A DNA stretch of 10,975 nucleotides from assembly GCA_020744425.1 (NCBI GenBank), contig JAGMUV010000077.1, forward strand, positions 1 to 10,975, in the 5' to 3' direction. The notes under the pieces are model-generated. The model saw only the letters and a list, made by a program, of their open reading frames with translations, did not search any database and was not told the DNA's origin. Made by a program: the position numbers and the translations under genes. Positions 1-9,033 of this stretch are shown in pieces (positions within the stretch are counted from its first letter, which is position 1; every line of letters begins with the position of its first letter). This DNA comes from Dactylonectria macrodidyma (Eukaryota; Ascomycota; Sordariomycetes; Hypocreales; Nectriaceae).

Positions 1-209
1 AATAAACTAAAAGCTATAATAATAGAATATAGTTTTAAAGAAATTAGAACTATTAAAACTTAGTAATTCTTTAATAATAAGTAAGTTATTTTAATAATCT
101 TTAAGACTAAAGTATTTTTAAGATTATATTTTTTAAAAATAATTAATAATTTAAGAATTAAATTAAAAATATATAATACTTTTTAAAGTAATTAGTAATA
201 AATTAGTAT
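1..209 (-). repeat. Outer left arm, inverted copy of 9389-9599
   Basis: Read as reverse complement, this matches 9389-9599 almost base for base, with nearly all differences being C-to-T or G-to-A in this left copy. The 209- and 211-base lengths show hardly any indels. The match runs to the first base of the window, so the repeat probably continues outside. It ends abruptly at the start of the pyrimidine tract. The right-hand partner lies in a decayed ORF-like segment (9298-9657), so this copy is a second, more damaged version of whatever that was. Confidence 0.85.
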
Positions 210-364
210 TTCCCCTCTTTTCCCCGCCTCGTATTTTTTCCGTTCTTTCTCTTCATCCCCGTCCCTCCTCTCCGTTCTCCCTCTCTACGTTCTCCCTCCT
301 CCTACTCCTTCTTCTCTCCCCTCCTTCCCTTCTCTTCCCCCCTCCGCGCCTTTTCTTCTTTCAG
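209..364. repeat. Polypyrimidine tract, about 155 bases
   Basis: Almost every base on the plus strand is C or T, with only scattered A or G, in a window that is otherwise about four-fifths A/T. It is not a simple tandem repeat; runs of CCCC, CTCC and TTCT are mixed. Cytosines survive because they are followed by C, T or G rather than A, the contexts RIP attacks least. It lies between two left-arm pieces (1-209 and 372-533), replacing the part of the arm that on the right is 9190-9388. The matching part of the right arm is not pyrimidine-rich in this orientation, so the tract looks inserted or expanded. Such homopurine-homopyrimidine DNA can form triplex (H-DNA) structures. No gene is seen in it. 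Confidence 0.9.
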
Positions 365-371
365 CATTTAT

Positions 372-533
372 AAAGAAGGTTTAAAAGAAGAGGATAAAGT
401 CTATTTCTAATTAAGTTAACTAATTAATTAAGTCTTTTATCTTAAGCTAACTTAAGTATATATATAATATAGAAATGTAGTAATAAAGAATATAGTAATA
501 TAGATATAAAAGTCTGAATAGCGTTTTAATAGC
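372..533 (-). repeat. Head part of the ~300-bp repeat, inverted
   Basis: The reverse complement starts with CTATTAAAACGCTATTCAGA and continues through the same landmarks as 8727-8890 and 9034-9190: a TTTTATATC block, a CTTAAG-containing block and a TAGACTTTATCC block. Similarity weakens near 372, where the right copies carry extra bases. It is mutated to about the same degree as the copy at 8727. It lies in inverted orientation to both right-hand copies. Confidence 0.8.
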
Positions 534-534
534 C

Positions 535-712
535 ATCTTTAATTATTATATTTTCTAAAAGAACTTATTCTTATAAGCTATATTAAATAAGAATATAATT
601 TAATAAATTAAAATAAAATAAGTTTAATTAAAGAATTAATTTAAAAGAAAAAAAGAAAGAAATAATTATTATTAATAATACTTTTTTAATACTTTAAAAA
701 GTACTAATTATA
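535..712 (-). repeat. Dispersed ~180-bp segment, inverted copy of 10161-10340
   Basis: The reverse complement matches 10161-10340, including TATAGCTTATAAGAATA-type blocks and the stretch ending AATATAATAATTAAAGAT, with mostly C-to-T and G-to-A differences and a few indels. Here it separates the tail piece (716-830) from the head piece (372-533). On the right, the corresponding junction (9033/9034) has no such segment. It is therefore either an insertion in this arm or a piece lost from the right one. No ORF or terminal repeats are recognised in it. Confidence 0.72.
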
Positions 713-715
713 ATA

Positions 716-830
716 TTTAATTATATAATTATAAGCTAACTTTATTAATTATATATAATTAAAAAATAATAATTATATTAAAACTAAAGGAATTTTATTA
801 TAATTACTTTTAATATTAATTATAATAAGT
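716..830 (-). repeat. Tail part of the ~300-bp repeat, inverted
   Basis: The reverse complement matches 8921-9026, the second half of the first right-hand copy, including a 20-base stretch shared almost exactly around AAAGTAATTATAATAAAATT. Similarity stops at about 830, where sequence assigned to the retrotransposon end begins. This sharp inner edge makes 830/831 a good candidate for an insertion junction. Confidence 0.78.
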
Positions 831-1020
831 ATTATAAGCTAGATAAGATCACTTAAGAGGTAATACTACTATATTATAAGAATCTATAATAAAGAAGAAA
901 GAGAAAGCAAGTAAGTATATAAATATATAAATATATTAATAGTCCCTATAGCCTGCTCTATATATCCTAATTATATATTAACCCTACTCTAGGTCTAGTA
1001 CTATAAACGCTCTTATTATA
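831..1020 (-). repeat. Candidate 3' LTR remnant of the gypsy element
   Basis: This lies on the minus strand directly after a polypurine-like tract and ends where the flanking repeat starts (about 830). Its minus-strand start near 1020 reads TATAATAAGAGCG, which would begin with TG before deamination, and its end reads CTTATAATA, compatible with a deaminated terminal CA. It is more C/G-rich than its surroundings around 950-1020. I found no direct-orientation copy near 8500-9030, so LTR identity rests on position only. It could instead be 3' untranslated sequence of the element. Confidence 0.35.
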
Positions 1021-1023
1021 TTA

Positions 1024-1034
1024 CTCCCCTTTTT
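1024..1034 (-). promoter_or_regulatory. Candidate polypurine tract
   Basis: The minus strand reads AAAAAGGGGAG. In LTR retrotransposons a purine run like this, just upstream of the 3' LTR, primes plus-strand DNA synthesis. It follows the decayed end of pol directly, which is the expected place. A short purine run alone is weak evidence. Confidence 0.4.
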
Positions 1035-1439
1035 AAAGCGCTTAAAATAGCTATATAAGTATAAGTTATTAAATTCTTATAATTACTAAATAATAAAGAC
1101 TCTTTATTATTTATACTTTTTTAAGCCCTTAGCCTAATTTAATTAATTAATTATTATTAAAGTGCTTTAATAATTTATATTATAGTAATTATATTAACCT
1201 AAGCTTATAATTACTTTAATAGTTTAAATGCTTTTAAATATTCTTTATAGAATTCTTTTAGTTATATAAATATTCTTAAAGTTTTTAATAAAGTACTATT
1301 TATTATTAAAGTTATATTTAACTTAGTCTATTTTATAAATCTTATCCTTTTTAATACTATTAATAACTTGAAATAATAGTAAGTCCTTATCTTACTTTAA
1401 TATAGGATTATTAAAATAATATTATAATTAATTTATATA

Positions 1440-1861
1440 ATGTACTTAATAAGCGAGCGCTATAGATAAGCGAGCGCTATAGATAAGCGAGCGCTATACT
1501 TATACTATATACTTAAAACTCTAAATATTAAATTTTCTAAAATAGGCTATATAGCTTTAAGATTTTTAAGAAATTAATTTTAAATATTTAATTAAAAAGT
1601 TAATAAGCTAGTAATTTTTTTAGACTTTTTAAAAAATTATTAAACTAGTTATAAATAAAAATAGCAAAATAGATAGTATGAAATTTATACTACTAGTACT
1701 ATAATATATATAATCTAAAAGAATTCTTAAAAATAATATTTTATAAATAAGCTAAGTTAAAAATATTATCTATTTTAGGCTTAGTTTAGATTTTTAAGAA
1801 ATTTCTTAAAATTATAATTTAAGGTAAAAATCTTACTATAGCGCTCGCTTATCTAGTACGT
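1440..1861. mobile_element. 422-bp TA-flanked miniature transposable element (MITE)
   Basis: The ends are 26-bp terminal inverted repeats (1440-1465 and 1836-1861) identical at 23 of 26 positions, both ending in AAGCGAGCGCTATAG. A TA dinucleotide flanks each side (1438-1439 and 1862-1863), as for Tc1/mariner-superfamily elements, which duplicate TA at insertion. There is no ORF, so it would depend on a transposase from elsewhere. It retains CpG in its ends and a few CpA/TpG inside (for example around 1660-1682), unlike the gypsy relic it sits in. It is therefore younger than the main RIP episode or too short to trigger RIP. It interrupts the decayed 3' part of gypsy pol. Confidence 0.85.
1449..1499 (+). 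repeat. 17-bp unit repeated three times at one MITE end
   Basis: ATAAGCGAGCGCTATAG occurs at 1449-1465, 1466-1482 and, with the last base changed, 1483-1499. The first unit is the inner part of the left terminal inverted repeat. The right end of the element has only one copy (1836-1852, inverted). The unit has no CpA or TpG, which explains how its CpGs outlived RIP. Since transposases bind inside terminal repeats, the extra units may be added binding sites; that is inference. Confidence 0.95.
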
Positions 1862-3254
1862 TATAGAATTAGGTTTATATATTATAAAGAAAGTAAATCT
1901 AAATAATATAAATATTTAACTATTTTATAATAGTTTATAGCTTTCTCTTTTTTTAATTTAATACTTAGCTAAGTCTTATATTTATAAGTCTATATATATT
2001 AATTTAAACTTATTTTTAATTATAAATCCAGTTCTTAATACTTTTTATTAATTTAATAGATTTACTAGTCTTATACTTAATAGAGATTCCTATTTAGTAA
2101 CTTTAATAAAGTCTATAATCTACTTAATATAACTACTAGCATTCTTTCTTAATAAACATTTAGTTTTTATTTTATAATTCTTAAAGTTAATTCTTTTATT
2201 TAATTAAATTAGAATTAAAATAAGTAATTAAATAATAGTCTTATTAGTTCTATACTTAATAACTTATAATAAAGATTTATTTATATATAGTCTATTAATA
2301 CTAATAATTTATTTTAATTATTTTAATAATAATTAATAAATAGTTATAATTAGTAATTTAAAATACTAATTATAGATCTTAGTATTCTTATTTATTTAAA
2401 AATACTTTATTATACTTAGTTTTACTTTATTTAATAAGCTTATATAGCTTATTTATAAAAGTAATAATAAACTATAATCCTTAGTTTAATATTACTATTT
2501 TTAGTATTTTAAAATATAATAAATATATAATATATATTATATAATATTCTTTATTATTATTATTTAATAATAAAGTATAAAAAAAGTAATTTTATTAAGC
2601 TAATTAATAATTACTATATATAATTATATTTATTCTTATCTTTAAATATATAATAAAAAGTCTATTATAATATATTACTATATTTATATAAGACTTTTAA
2701 TAAGTATAATAATCTAAAGGTCTTATCTTTATTAGTATAAGCTCTTTTATATAATTTATAATTTATTTAAAATTAATTAATACTAATTAATAAGCTTAAT
2801 TATTAAAACCTCTTAATAATTAATCTAATAGTTTTATTATATCTTAAGTAAATTATATTAAGCTTATAATAATTCTTTTTAATAATTAGTATTTAAAGAA
2901 TACTATTATTTAAAATAAAATATACTAATTTTAATAAATTACTCTTTTATTTATTATTTAATTATTAGCCTTTTTCTTTATATTCTTTTAATAAGGCTAT
3001 AATTAAAGAAAGGCTTTATTAGCTTAGAAGATAGTATTAAATAGTTACTATCTTTCTAATACTTAAATAGTCTCTTTTTTAAAGCTAATTAAAGACTTAA
3101 TAGCTTTAGTTTTAATTAATATTATCTTTAGTCCTTCTTTAGAATTAAGCTTAGTATAAAGACTATTTATAATTTTATAGTTAATAGAACTAGTTACTAA
3201 GTCTTAACTTAATAGTACTTTATTTTATATAGCTTTTTATTATACTTTTTATAT

Positions 3255-3652
3255 AATTAATTTAAATAATTTCTAAAATAGAGTATTTATTATAATATTC
3301 TTTTACTTTAAATAATAAGTAATTTTAAAATTATAAAATATTAAATTATTTACTTATTATATTTACTTATTATTAAAGCATTATTTTATTAAAAAGTACT
3401 TAAAGGCTTTATAATTAGTAATAATTAAGAATTACTATTAAAGCTTTAAGAGCTTAGTATTCTATTCTTTTAAAGCTAATATTATTATAAGTATTTCTTA
3501 ATTATAAATTAAATAATATATTCTTTTATTATTTATTATTTTTTAAAAAAAAGCTATTAAGTATTAATTTTAATTTTTACTTTTTTAAATTAATATTATA
3601 ATTATTATACTTTTTAATATATTAATTTTAATAATTATATTATAAAAAGAAT
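3255..3652 (-). pseudogene. Gypsy RNase H domain, downstream part
   Basis: A continuous minus-strand frame reads through RNase H landmarks of Ty3/gypsy pol. At 3621-3623 an Asn codon stands where the first catalytic Asp of the D-A-S motif belongs. At 3495-3530 the frame reads Y-Y-L-I-Y-N-stop-E-I-L, matching N-Y-x-I-Y-D-K-E-L-L. An A-L-K-E-stop follows, where Trp is usual. At 3405-3419 it reads T-N-Y-K-A-F-K-Y-F, matching the T-D-H-K-x-L-E-Y-F block. Near 3300 it reads N-F-K-I-T-Y, the approach to the usual Y-R-P-G. Every departure is a C-to-T or G-to-A codon change. The domain degraded the RNA strand during reverse transcription. Its upstream end is cut off by the Fot1-like insertion. Confidence 0.85.
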
Positions 3653-3654
3653 TA

Positions 3655-3702
3655 ATATATATAATAAGCTTATATTATAAATAAATATATTATAAAAAAT
3701 CT
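3655..3702 (+). repeat. Left terminal inverted repeat of the Fot1-like element
   Basis: This matches the reverse complement of 5461-5510, with small differences of the G/A and C/T type and one or two indels. It marks the 3' end of the transposon, just past the decayed end of the transposase frame. Confidence 0.82.
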
Positions 3703-3879
3703 TAACCTTTAAAATAGAAATTACTAAAAAGTATAATAAACTCTCTAATTAATTAAAATTAATTACTATATTCTTGTTTAAATATTATAATAACTATTTA
3801 ATATATCCTTATATTATATTTTATCTTATTATATTCTCTATAGTGCTTTTCCCTTAATTATACTAACCCTTTTTAATTA

Positions 3880-5430
3880 CTACTTCTTAATAATTCGCTT
3901 TTAACTTACTTATCTATATTTATTTAATTAATTACTTTTCTTACTTTTTTTATTATTATTACTCTTTCTTTTTATAGTCTAGTCCTTTTTACTCTTTAAT
4001 ACTAGCTTAGTATTTTATTTACTTATTAAAGATTATAGACCTAAGCTCTTAATAAAGTATTCTTATATATTATTACCTTTATTCCTTTAGAAAGTGACTT
4101 TAATACTTTTAGAATTAACTTTAGTAAGCTGCTTTTATACTTTCTAATTTATCTATTTAAGTATTTAAACTAAGATTAAGCCTTAAGGATAGTCTTAAGT
4201 ATCTTTAAAACTTAAGTAATAGAAAGACTAGCTTTTTCTTTAATTAATATTAAAGTCTATAATTATATATTAAGCTTTAATATTATACTTTCTAAGTTAA
4301 GAAGAATAAGCCTAGCTTTTTTAAAAGCTACTTTAATATTTTTCTTTATTATAATAATTTAAAATACTATATAAAAAGTAAGAAAAAACTTAGTTTTAAA
4401 AATATAAGTTATAAAGTATTAAATTAAATGCTTAATTTCTTATTTATAAGCTTTTTTAAATAGATTAAAGTACTTAATATTAAGAAGTTAAAATAAGTAA
4501 GATAAATAAAGTAGTATATAAAGTATAATAATCTTATTTATTTAATAATATTTTTTAAAGTTAAAAGAGTAATAACTTTTATAATTATTAAAAATTAGAA
4601 GATAATAGTAATTAATTAATTATATATTTATATATTAATTAAAGTACTTTAATTACTTAAGGCTTAGTTTATTATTAGTCTAATTATTTAAAGATATTAT
4701 AATAGTTTAGTTATTTAAAAGATTACTTTTTAATATTAATTAATAAAGTAATATTAGCTAGTATTTATAATAAATAGTATAATTATTTAACTTTTTATAT
4801 TAATTACTTAAATAATAATAATCTATTTTTTATTTTTAAGCTATACTAATTTTAGTCTTATATACCTTTCTAAGCTTATAATAACTATTCTATTTATAAT
4901 TATACTTATTAAAAAGCTAATGTTATTAAAGTTATAAATATTAGCTAAATTAATACTATATTTTATAATTATATTTTCTATAAGCTTAAACTACTTTTAA
5001 ATCTTAGTTAAGTCTTTATATTTAGCCCTCTAGTAATTATATTTATAAAAAAACTATATTTTAAACTCTTTATATTACTTAATAAAGTTAGAAGCCTAGT
5101 ACTTACTAATAAGTAGTATATTATAGTTAGTAAATAATCAGTTAGCTATTTCTTTTATACTATATAATTATAAGGAAAATCTTTATAAATTTAAATTAAG
5201 AATAAACTAAATTATAATCTATTCTTTTAGATTAAATAGTTTATATAATTTAAAGATCTAATTATATTAAGACTATATACCTTACTAATAATAACCTAGC
5301 TTCTAATAATAGACTTAGTATATTAATATAGTGCTTTAAATACTTAGTTTTAAATTATTTTAAAGGGCTTATAAAGTAAGAAGAATTTTTCTTTTATTAT
5401 TTAATTAGAATATCTTTAATAGTTAAGAAT
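3880..5430 (-). pseudogene. Fot1/pogo-type DD35D transposase, decayed
   Basis: The minus-strand frames follow the family from end to end. At about 5280-5400 is an N-terminal helix-turn-helix stretch (A-L-x-N-N-L-K-L-S-I). At 5165-5215 is I-L-N-L-N-x-x-R-F-S, matching the L-D-L-D-x-R-G-F-P block of the second DNA-binding domain. Near 5025 is Y-N-Y-stop-R-A-K (family Y-x-Y-Q-R-A). At 4918-4945 is N-I-Y-N-F-N-N-I-S-F, with the first catalytic position at 4925-4927. Near 4820-4840 is L-K-L-V-stop-L-K-N-K-K-stop. At 4660-4680 is S-L-N-N-stop-T-N. The second and third catalytic positions are at 4587-4589 and 4479-4481, exactly 35 residues apart. All three Asp codons read AAT (Asn). A basic C-terminal tail (K-R-T-R-L) lies near 3975. 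One frameshift lies near 4720-4750; otherwise only stops break it. The start codon is lost, and the limits are approximate. Confidence 0.92.
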
Positions 5431-5460
5431 TAATTAATTAAATATAAAGAGAAGAGAATA

Positions 5461-5510
5461 AGGGATTTTTATAATATATACTTATCTATAATATAAGCTT
5501 ATTATATATA
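5461..5510 (-). repeat. Right terminal inverted repeat of the Fot1-like element
   Basis: This is the reverse complement partner of 3655-3702. It marks the transposase 5' side, about 30-80 bases upstream of the likely start of the decayed frame. It includes TAGATAAG, also found in the ends of the miniature element at 1440-1861. Confidence 0.82.
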
Positions 5511-5513
5511 TTA

Positions 5514-6480
5514 TACTAAGCTTAATATAAAACTAATAAAATTATTAATTTATAGCCTTTATTATAATTATTTCTTTTTTAATTTACTTTTATAAGATCT
5601 CTTTCTTTATTAATAATATAAGTAATTATACTATCTAACTATAAAACTTAATAAACTTTTAGTAAAAGTTATAAAACTTAAAAAAGGCTTATACTCTTTA
5701 TATATTTATTAGTTCTTTTTAGTTTATAATAGCCTTCATTTTTTTTTAATCTATTTAAATCCTATTTATTATAATTATAAGCTTAAGAATTCTATTTTTT
5801 TAATATAGAATTCTAATTTATTAATATTTATTTATAATCTTATAATTAATTATTTTAAAATTATAATAATATATATTTTATAATTTTTAATATTTTTTAA
5901 ATAAATAAGAATATTATTAATATATATTATATAATAAATATTTAAAAGATTTATTAAAATATAGTTAATATAAGCTTAGAAATATAAAAGGCTATTAATT
6001 AAATTAAATAGTATTATTTTATACTTATAAGTATTATATTAAGTTCTAAAAGCTAGAAGATCTTTAAATTCTAAATATATTTATATTTAATAAAAGGTTT
6101 ATTAAATATTAAATTTTATAAATACTTTTATTTTTATTAGTCTTAATTAAGTTTCTTTTATTAAAAATAATATATAATATTCTTTTATTATTAATTTATT
6201 AAACTTCTTATAATTTATATAAAAGTATTATTTATTATTCTTCTTTTTTATAAATAAGACTAATAATATATATAATATATTAATTATTAATATAATAAAT
6301 CCTTTTTATAAATACTTTTTAATATAATTTCTTATTACTTTTAATTATTTAAAGCTTAATTTATATATTAATAAGACTTTCTAATTATTAAAGATTAATT
6401 CTTTTAATTTTAGTTTTATATTAATATTTAATTAATAAGTAATAAAGTATTAGACTTAGCTTTAAAAAAAGCATATTATA
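5514..6480 (-). pseudogene. Gypsy reverse transcriptase domain, decayed
   Basis: One minus-strand frame runs from about 6479 to 5780 with clear Ty3/gypsy motifs. The entry block reads L-K-V-I-R-N-Y-I-K-K-Y-L then stop-K-G-F-I (about 6300-6355). The G-F-I...V-L-F-I-K-K block is at 6242-6302. The active site Y-x-D-D is at 5913-5924 and reads Y-I-N-N, followed by I-L-I-Y. Then comes K-L-E-F-Y-I-K-K-I-E-F-L (5784-5819), matching K-C-E-F-H-x-x-x-x-x-F-L-G. A frameshift near 5690-5700 leads into F-x-K-F-Y-N-F-Y, matching F-L-G-F-A-N-F-Y-R, and on into the RNase H connection (L-L-I-K-K near 5605) up to the Fot1-like insertion. The enzyme copied element RNA into DNA. This copy is dead: both active-site Asp codons read Asn, and there are many stops. 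Confidence 0.92.
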
Positions 6481-7559
6481 AATATAAATATTATTAAAAT
6501 AACTTTAACTTTACTTTCTTTTTAATTTAAATATATTTTTATAAAAGTTCTGTTTTCTAATTTCTTTTTATTTTAATTATTTTTTAATAATCTTATTAAT
6601 TTTTTAAAAAGTAATTTTATTAATTAATATAGTATTTTCTTATTTAATTATTCTTTCTTACTATTTACTAATACTAATTATATTAGTTTTAATTATAATC
6701 CTTTTAATATTAATTATTAATTATTATAATAAATTAGTTTTAATTATTATTAGTTTAATATTAAAGTCTTTTATTAAAAGAAAGAGTATTATATTTTTTA
6801 ATACTCTATTTATTTTAATTATATTCTTTTTAATATTATTTAACTATTACTTTTTTAATAAATAATCTTCTTTCTTAAAGATTTAATACTTATAAGCCTT
6901 CTTTTATTTTATATTTAATTAATTATATTATTTTATATTAATCTAATTTATTAGTTTTAAATAATAAAAGCCTTTTAATAAAGATATTAGTATTATAATA
7001 TTACTATTAGAATAATTCTTTAGCTTATTATTAAGCTATTATAAGTAGTAATATTTAATAAAGATTTTTATATTATACTTTTTAAACTATTTTTTTTTAA
7101 TAATTAAGTCTTAATATATTCTAAGTTCTAATATTAGAAAATTTAACTATTATTTATTATTTATATTTAGTATTATTATTATAATATAAATAATCTATTA
7201 TTATCTATTTTTATATCTTTTAATAGTAAGTCCTTACCTTAAGATTAGGATTTAATAGCTATATAATTATTAGTATATTCTTAGGACTAGATCCTTATTT
7301 ATAAAAATATAACTATTTACTTTAGTATTATATAGACTTTTAACTTTAATTACTAACTCTAAACTTACTATTATATAAGGATAGTAAAGCTTCTTTTTAT
7401 TAAATAGTTTATTTATATTAATTAAGCCCTTATTAAAGATTAATAATTATAATTTAAGTCTTAAAGAAAAGACTTTTCTTAAGACTTATCTTTTTCTAAC
7501 TTAGAAAATGACTTATCTAATTCATTAAGAATTATAATAGTAATTATTTACCTTACTTT
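6481..7559 (-). pseudogene. Gypsy pol between gag knuckle and reverse transcriptase
   Basis: About 1.1 kb of the same relic. By position it should hold the aspartic protease and the N-terminal part of reverse transcriptase. I could not identify the protease Asp-Ser/Thr-Gly motif, which RIP would turn into Asn-x-Ser and make hard to see. A slightly more C-rich patch at 7210-7320 is the only compositional landmark. No other gene is seen. Confidence 0.45.
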
Positions 7560-8726
7560 CTTAGTTTTAATATAAACTTTATTTACTTTACTCCCCTTTA
7601 AATACTTTTAGTAAGTATAGCTAATTTTTTTATACTTAAAGCACTTCCTTTCTTTAATTAGCTTATAAACCTCTAAGTCTTTAAAAGTCTATTTACTATT
7701 AATCTTAATCTTTAAATACTTAAGTATTAAAGTTACTAACTTCTTAATATTCTTCTTCTTAATAGTAGTATTATTACTTTTATTAGTTTATAACTTATTA
7801 GTCTTCTTACTATCTTTCTTTATTAAAGTCTTTATATAAGCCTTTTTTATTATTATAATATTATTAAGTATTATTATAAAAGTATTAAAGCTTACTTCTT
7901 TAATAAAGTATTATATAATTATAATATATTTTATCTTTATTAATACTTTATTATAAAGCTCTTCTTTTTAATTCCTTTTAAAGATTTTAATATTATTTAT
8001 TATAATTAAGAACTTAATATAAAAGCTATATTAATTACTATTAGTATAATATCTTAAAGCTTTAAACTCTTTTTATATTTTAATCTTCATATTTTATTTT
8101 AAAAGAGAGTTATTAAAGCTTAAAAGATATTTTTAATAATCTTAAAAGTATTTTCTTTTATATTTTTAAGTATATAAAAGTATAAATAAATAGTTATAAT
8201 ACTCTTATAATAATTAAAAATATAATATATTTATTCTCTTTTTTAAAGTAATTTTATAAGTTATTATATTATAGTTTATATTTAACTTTAATAAGCTAGT
8301 CTTTAAAGTCTAATTCTTTATTATTATTAAGCTTAAGTAAGTTATTATTTTACTTTTAATATAGTTTAGTTTTAATTATTATTTTACTTTTAAAAAGTAT
8401 ATTTTTATAAAAAAGGATAATATATTATATTACTTTTAATTATGCTAATTCTTTATTAATTTATATTATTTTAATATAAATTATTACTTTAGTTTTAATT
8501 ACTTTATTATACTTTTTAATAAATTATTTAATTATTTTAATATACTTATTATATAGTTTAATAAGCTTATTTTATTACTTTCTAATTACTAATTACTTAG
8601 TAAAATTATAAATTATTAAAGCTTATACTTTAAAGTATTTTTAAACTATTAATTTAATATTATTAGTATTAATTAGAAAGTTTTTAAATCTCTTATTTTA
8701 ATTTTTTATATAAATTATAAATTAAC
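7560..8726 (-). pseudogene. Gypsy gag remnant with CCHC zinc knuckle
   Basis: At 7602-7643 the minus strand reads C-F-K-Y-K-K-I-S-Y-T-Y-stop-K-Y. The spacing fits the retroelement nucleic-acid-binding knuckle C-x2-C-x4-H-x4-C, with the first Cys intact and Tyr at the other three positions, as TGC/TGT-to-TAC/TAT and CAC/CAT-to-TAC/TAT changes would give. The same frame as reverse transcriptase runs upstream for about 40 codons and is rich in Lys, Leu, Ile and Asn, with stops only at Gln/Trp-like codons. The rest, up to about 8700, has the length expected for a gag N-terminus, but its frame is not clear and no start codon can be chosen. Gag would have formed the virus-like particle that packages element RNA. 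Confidence 0.75.
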
Positions 8727-9033
8727 TATTCACTATTAAAACCGCTATTCGGACTTTTATTTCTATATTACTGCGTTTCTATATAGTTATATATTTATAT
8801 TACTTAAGTTATCTTAAGACGAAGGACTTAATTAATTAATTAACCTAATTATAAATAGACTCTTATCCCTCCTCCTTTATATTAATAGAACCTTCCTTTA
8901 CTAAATCCTTTAACTTATTATAGTTAATATTAAAAGTAATTATAATAAAATTCCTTTAGTTTTTAATATAGTTATTACTCCTTTAGCTATATATTAATTA
9001 ATATAAGGTTAGCTTATAATTATATAATCTATA
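8727..9033 (+). repeat. ~300-bp repeat, first copy, heavily mutated
   Basis: This aligns along its length with 9034-9331, starting TATTCACTATTAAAACC against TATTCGCTATTAAAACC. In 8825-8860 against 9129-9164 (36 bases) I count nine differences, every one a C-to-T or G-to-A in this copy. The conserved landmark AGACTCTTATCCCTCCTCC is unchanged in both. The copies abut at 9033/9034, so they are tandem. Parts are also present inverted in the left arm (372-533 and 716-830). Its start marks the end of sequence I can assign to the gypsy element. No terminal TG...CA or coding frame was recognised. Confidence 0.88.

Larger units (their letters stand above)
1035..3254 (-). pseudogene. Gypsy integrase and C-terminal region, decayed
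   Basis: This is the downstream part of pol on the minus strand, interrupted by the miniature element at 1440-1861. It would have inserted the cDNA into the host genome. Near 2700-2800 a frame reads Y-I-K-R-A-Y-T-N-K-D-K-T-F-R, followed by L-L-K-V-L. This resembles the integrase zinc-finger end and its link to the core (Cys-x-x-Cys, then Arg, Pro-His-Gly-Leu-Leu), with Tyr where Cys or His is expected. It is in a different frame from RNase H, so at least one indel lies near 2800-3200. The DDE core could not be traced with confidence. The last ~60 codons before the polypurine tract loosely fit a chromodomain-like C-terminus ending in Lys-Arg-Gly. The assignment rests mainly on position after RNase H. 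Confidence 0.55.
3653..5512 (-). mobile_element. Fot1/pogo-type DNA transposon relic (~1.86 kb)
   Basis: Terminal inverted repeats of about 45-50 bp lie at 3655-3702 and 5461-5510. Both share TATATAATAAGCTTATATTA followed by (A/G)ATAA and a TATATTATAAAAA block. The exact ends and TA target duplication cannot be fixed because the flanks are TA-rich. Size, repeat length and the single transposase on the minus strand match Fot1-like elements of filamentous ascomycetes, which are about 1.9 kb. It sits inside RNase H of the gypsy relic: pol reads up to about 5514 on one side and resumes at about 3650 on the other. It therefore jumped in after the retrotransposon, and both were then mutated. Confidence 0.88.
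831..8727 (-). mobile_element. Ty3/gypsy LTR retrotransposon relic
   Basis: Minus-strand frames across this interval read as a decayed gypsy element in the usual order: gag with a CCHC knuckle, reverse transcriptase, RNase H, integrase and a C-terminal region. Two younger elements interrupt it (1440-1861 and about 3653-5512). Subtracting them leaves about 5.6 kb, and roughly 4.3 kb from the zinc knuckle to the presumed end of pol, both normal for an ascomycete gypsy element. It is inactivated by many Gln/Trp-to-stop changes, some frameshifts and loss of the catalytic Asp residues. A 3' LTR candidate is seen at the left end, but no matching 5' LTR was found before the right-hand repeats begin near 8727. 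Both outer limits are approximate. Confidence 0.82.

Noticed and set aside
350..365. 3' splice site after a pyrimidine tract (TTCTTTCAG)
   Set aside because: There is no exon or open frame on either side; the pyrimidine island itself makes such a match likely by chance.
1441..1500. CRISPR array
   Set aside because: Units of 17 bp are directly adjacent with no spacers, lie in a transposon end, and the host is eukaryotic.
4600..5220. Gypsy RNase H and integrase reading of this stretch
   Set aside because: My first alignment was loose; the same bases read far better as the Fot1/pogo transposase, with correct motif order and 35-residue spacing, and the real RNase H motifs lie at 3255-3652.
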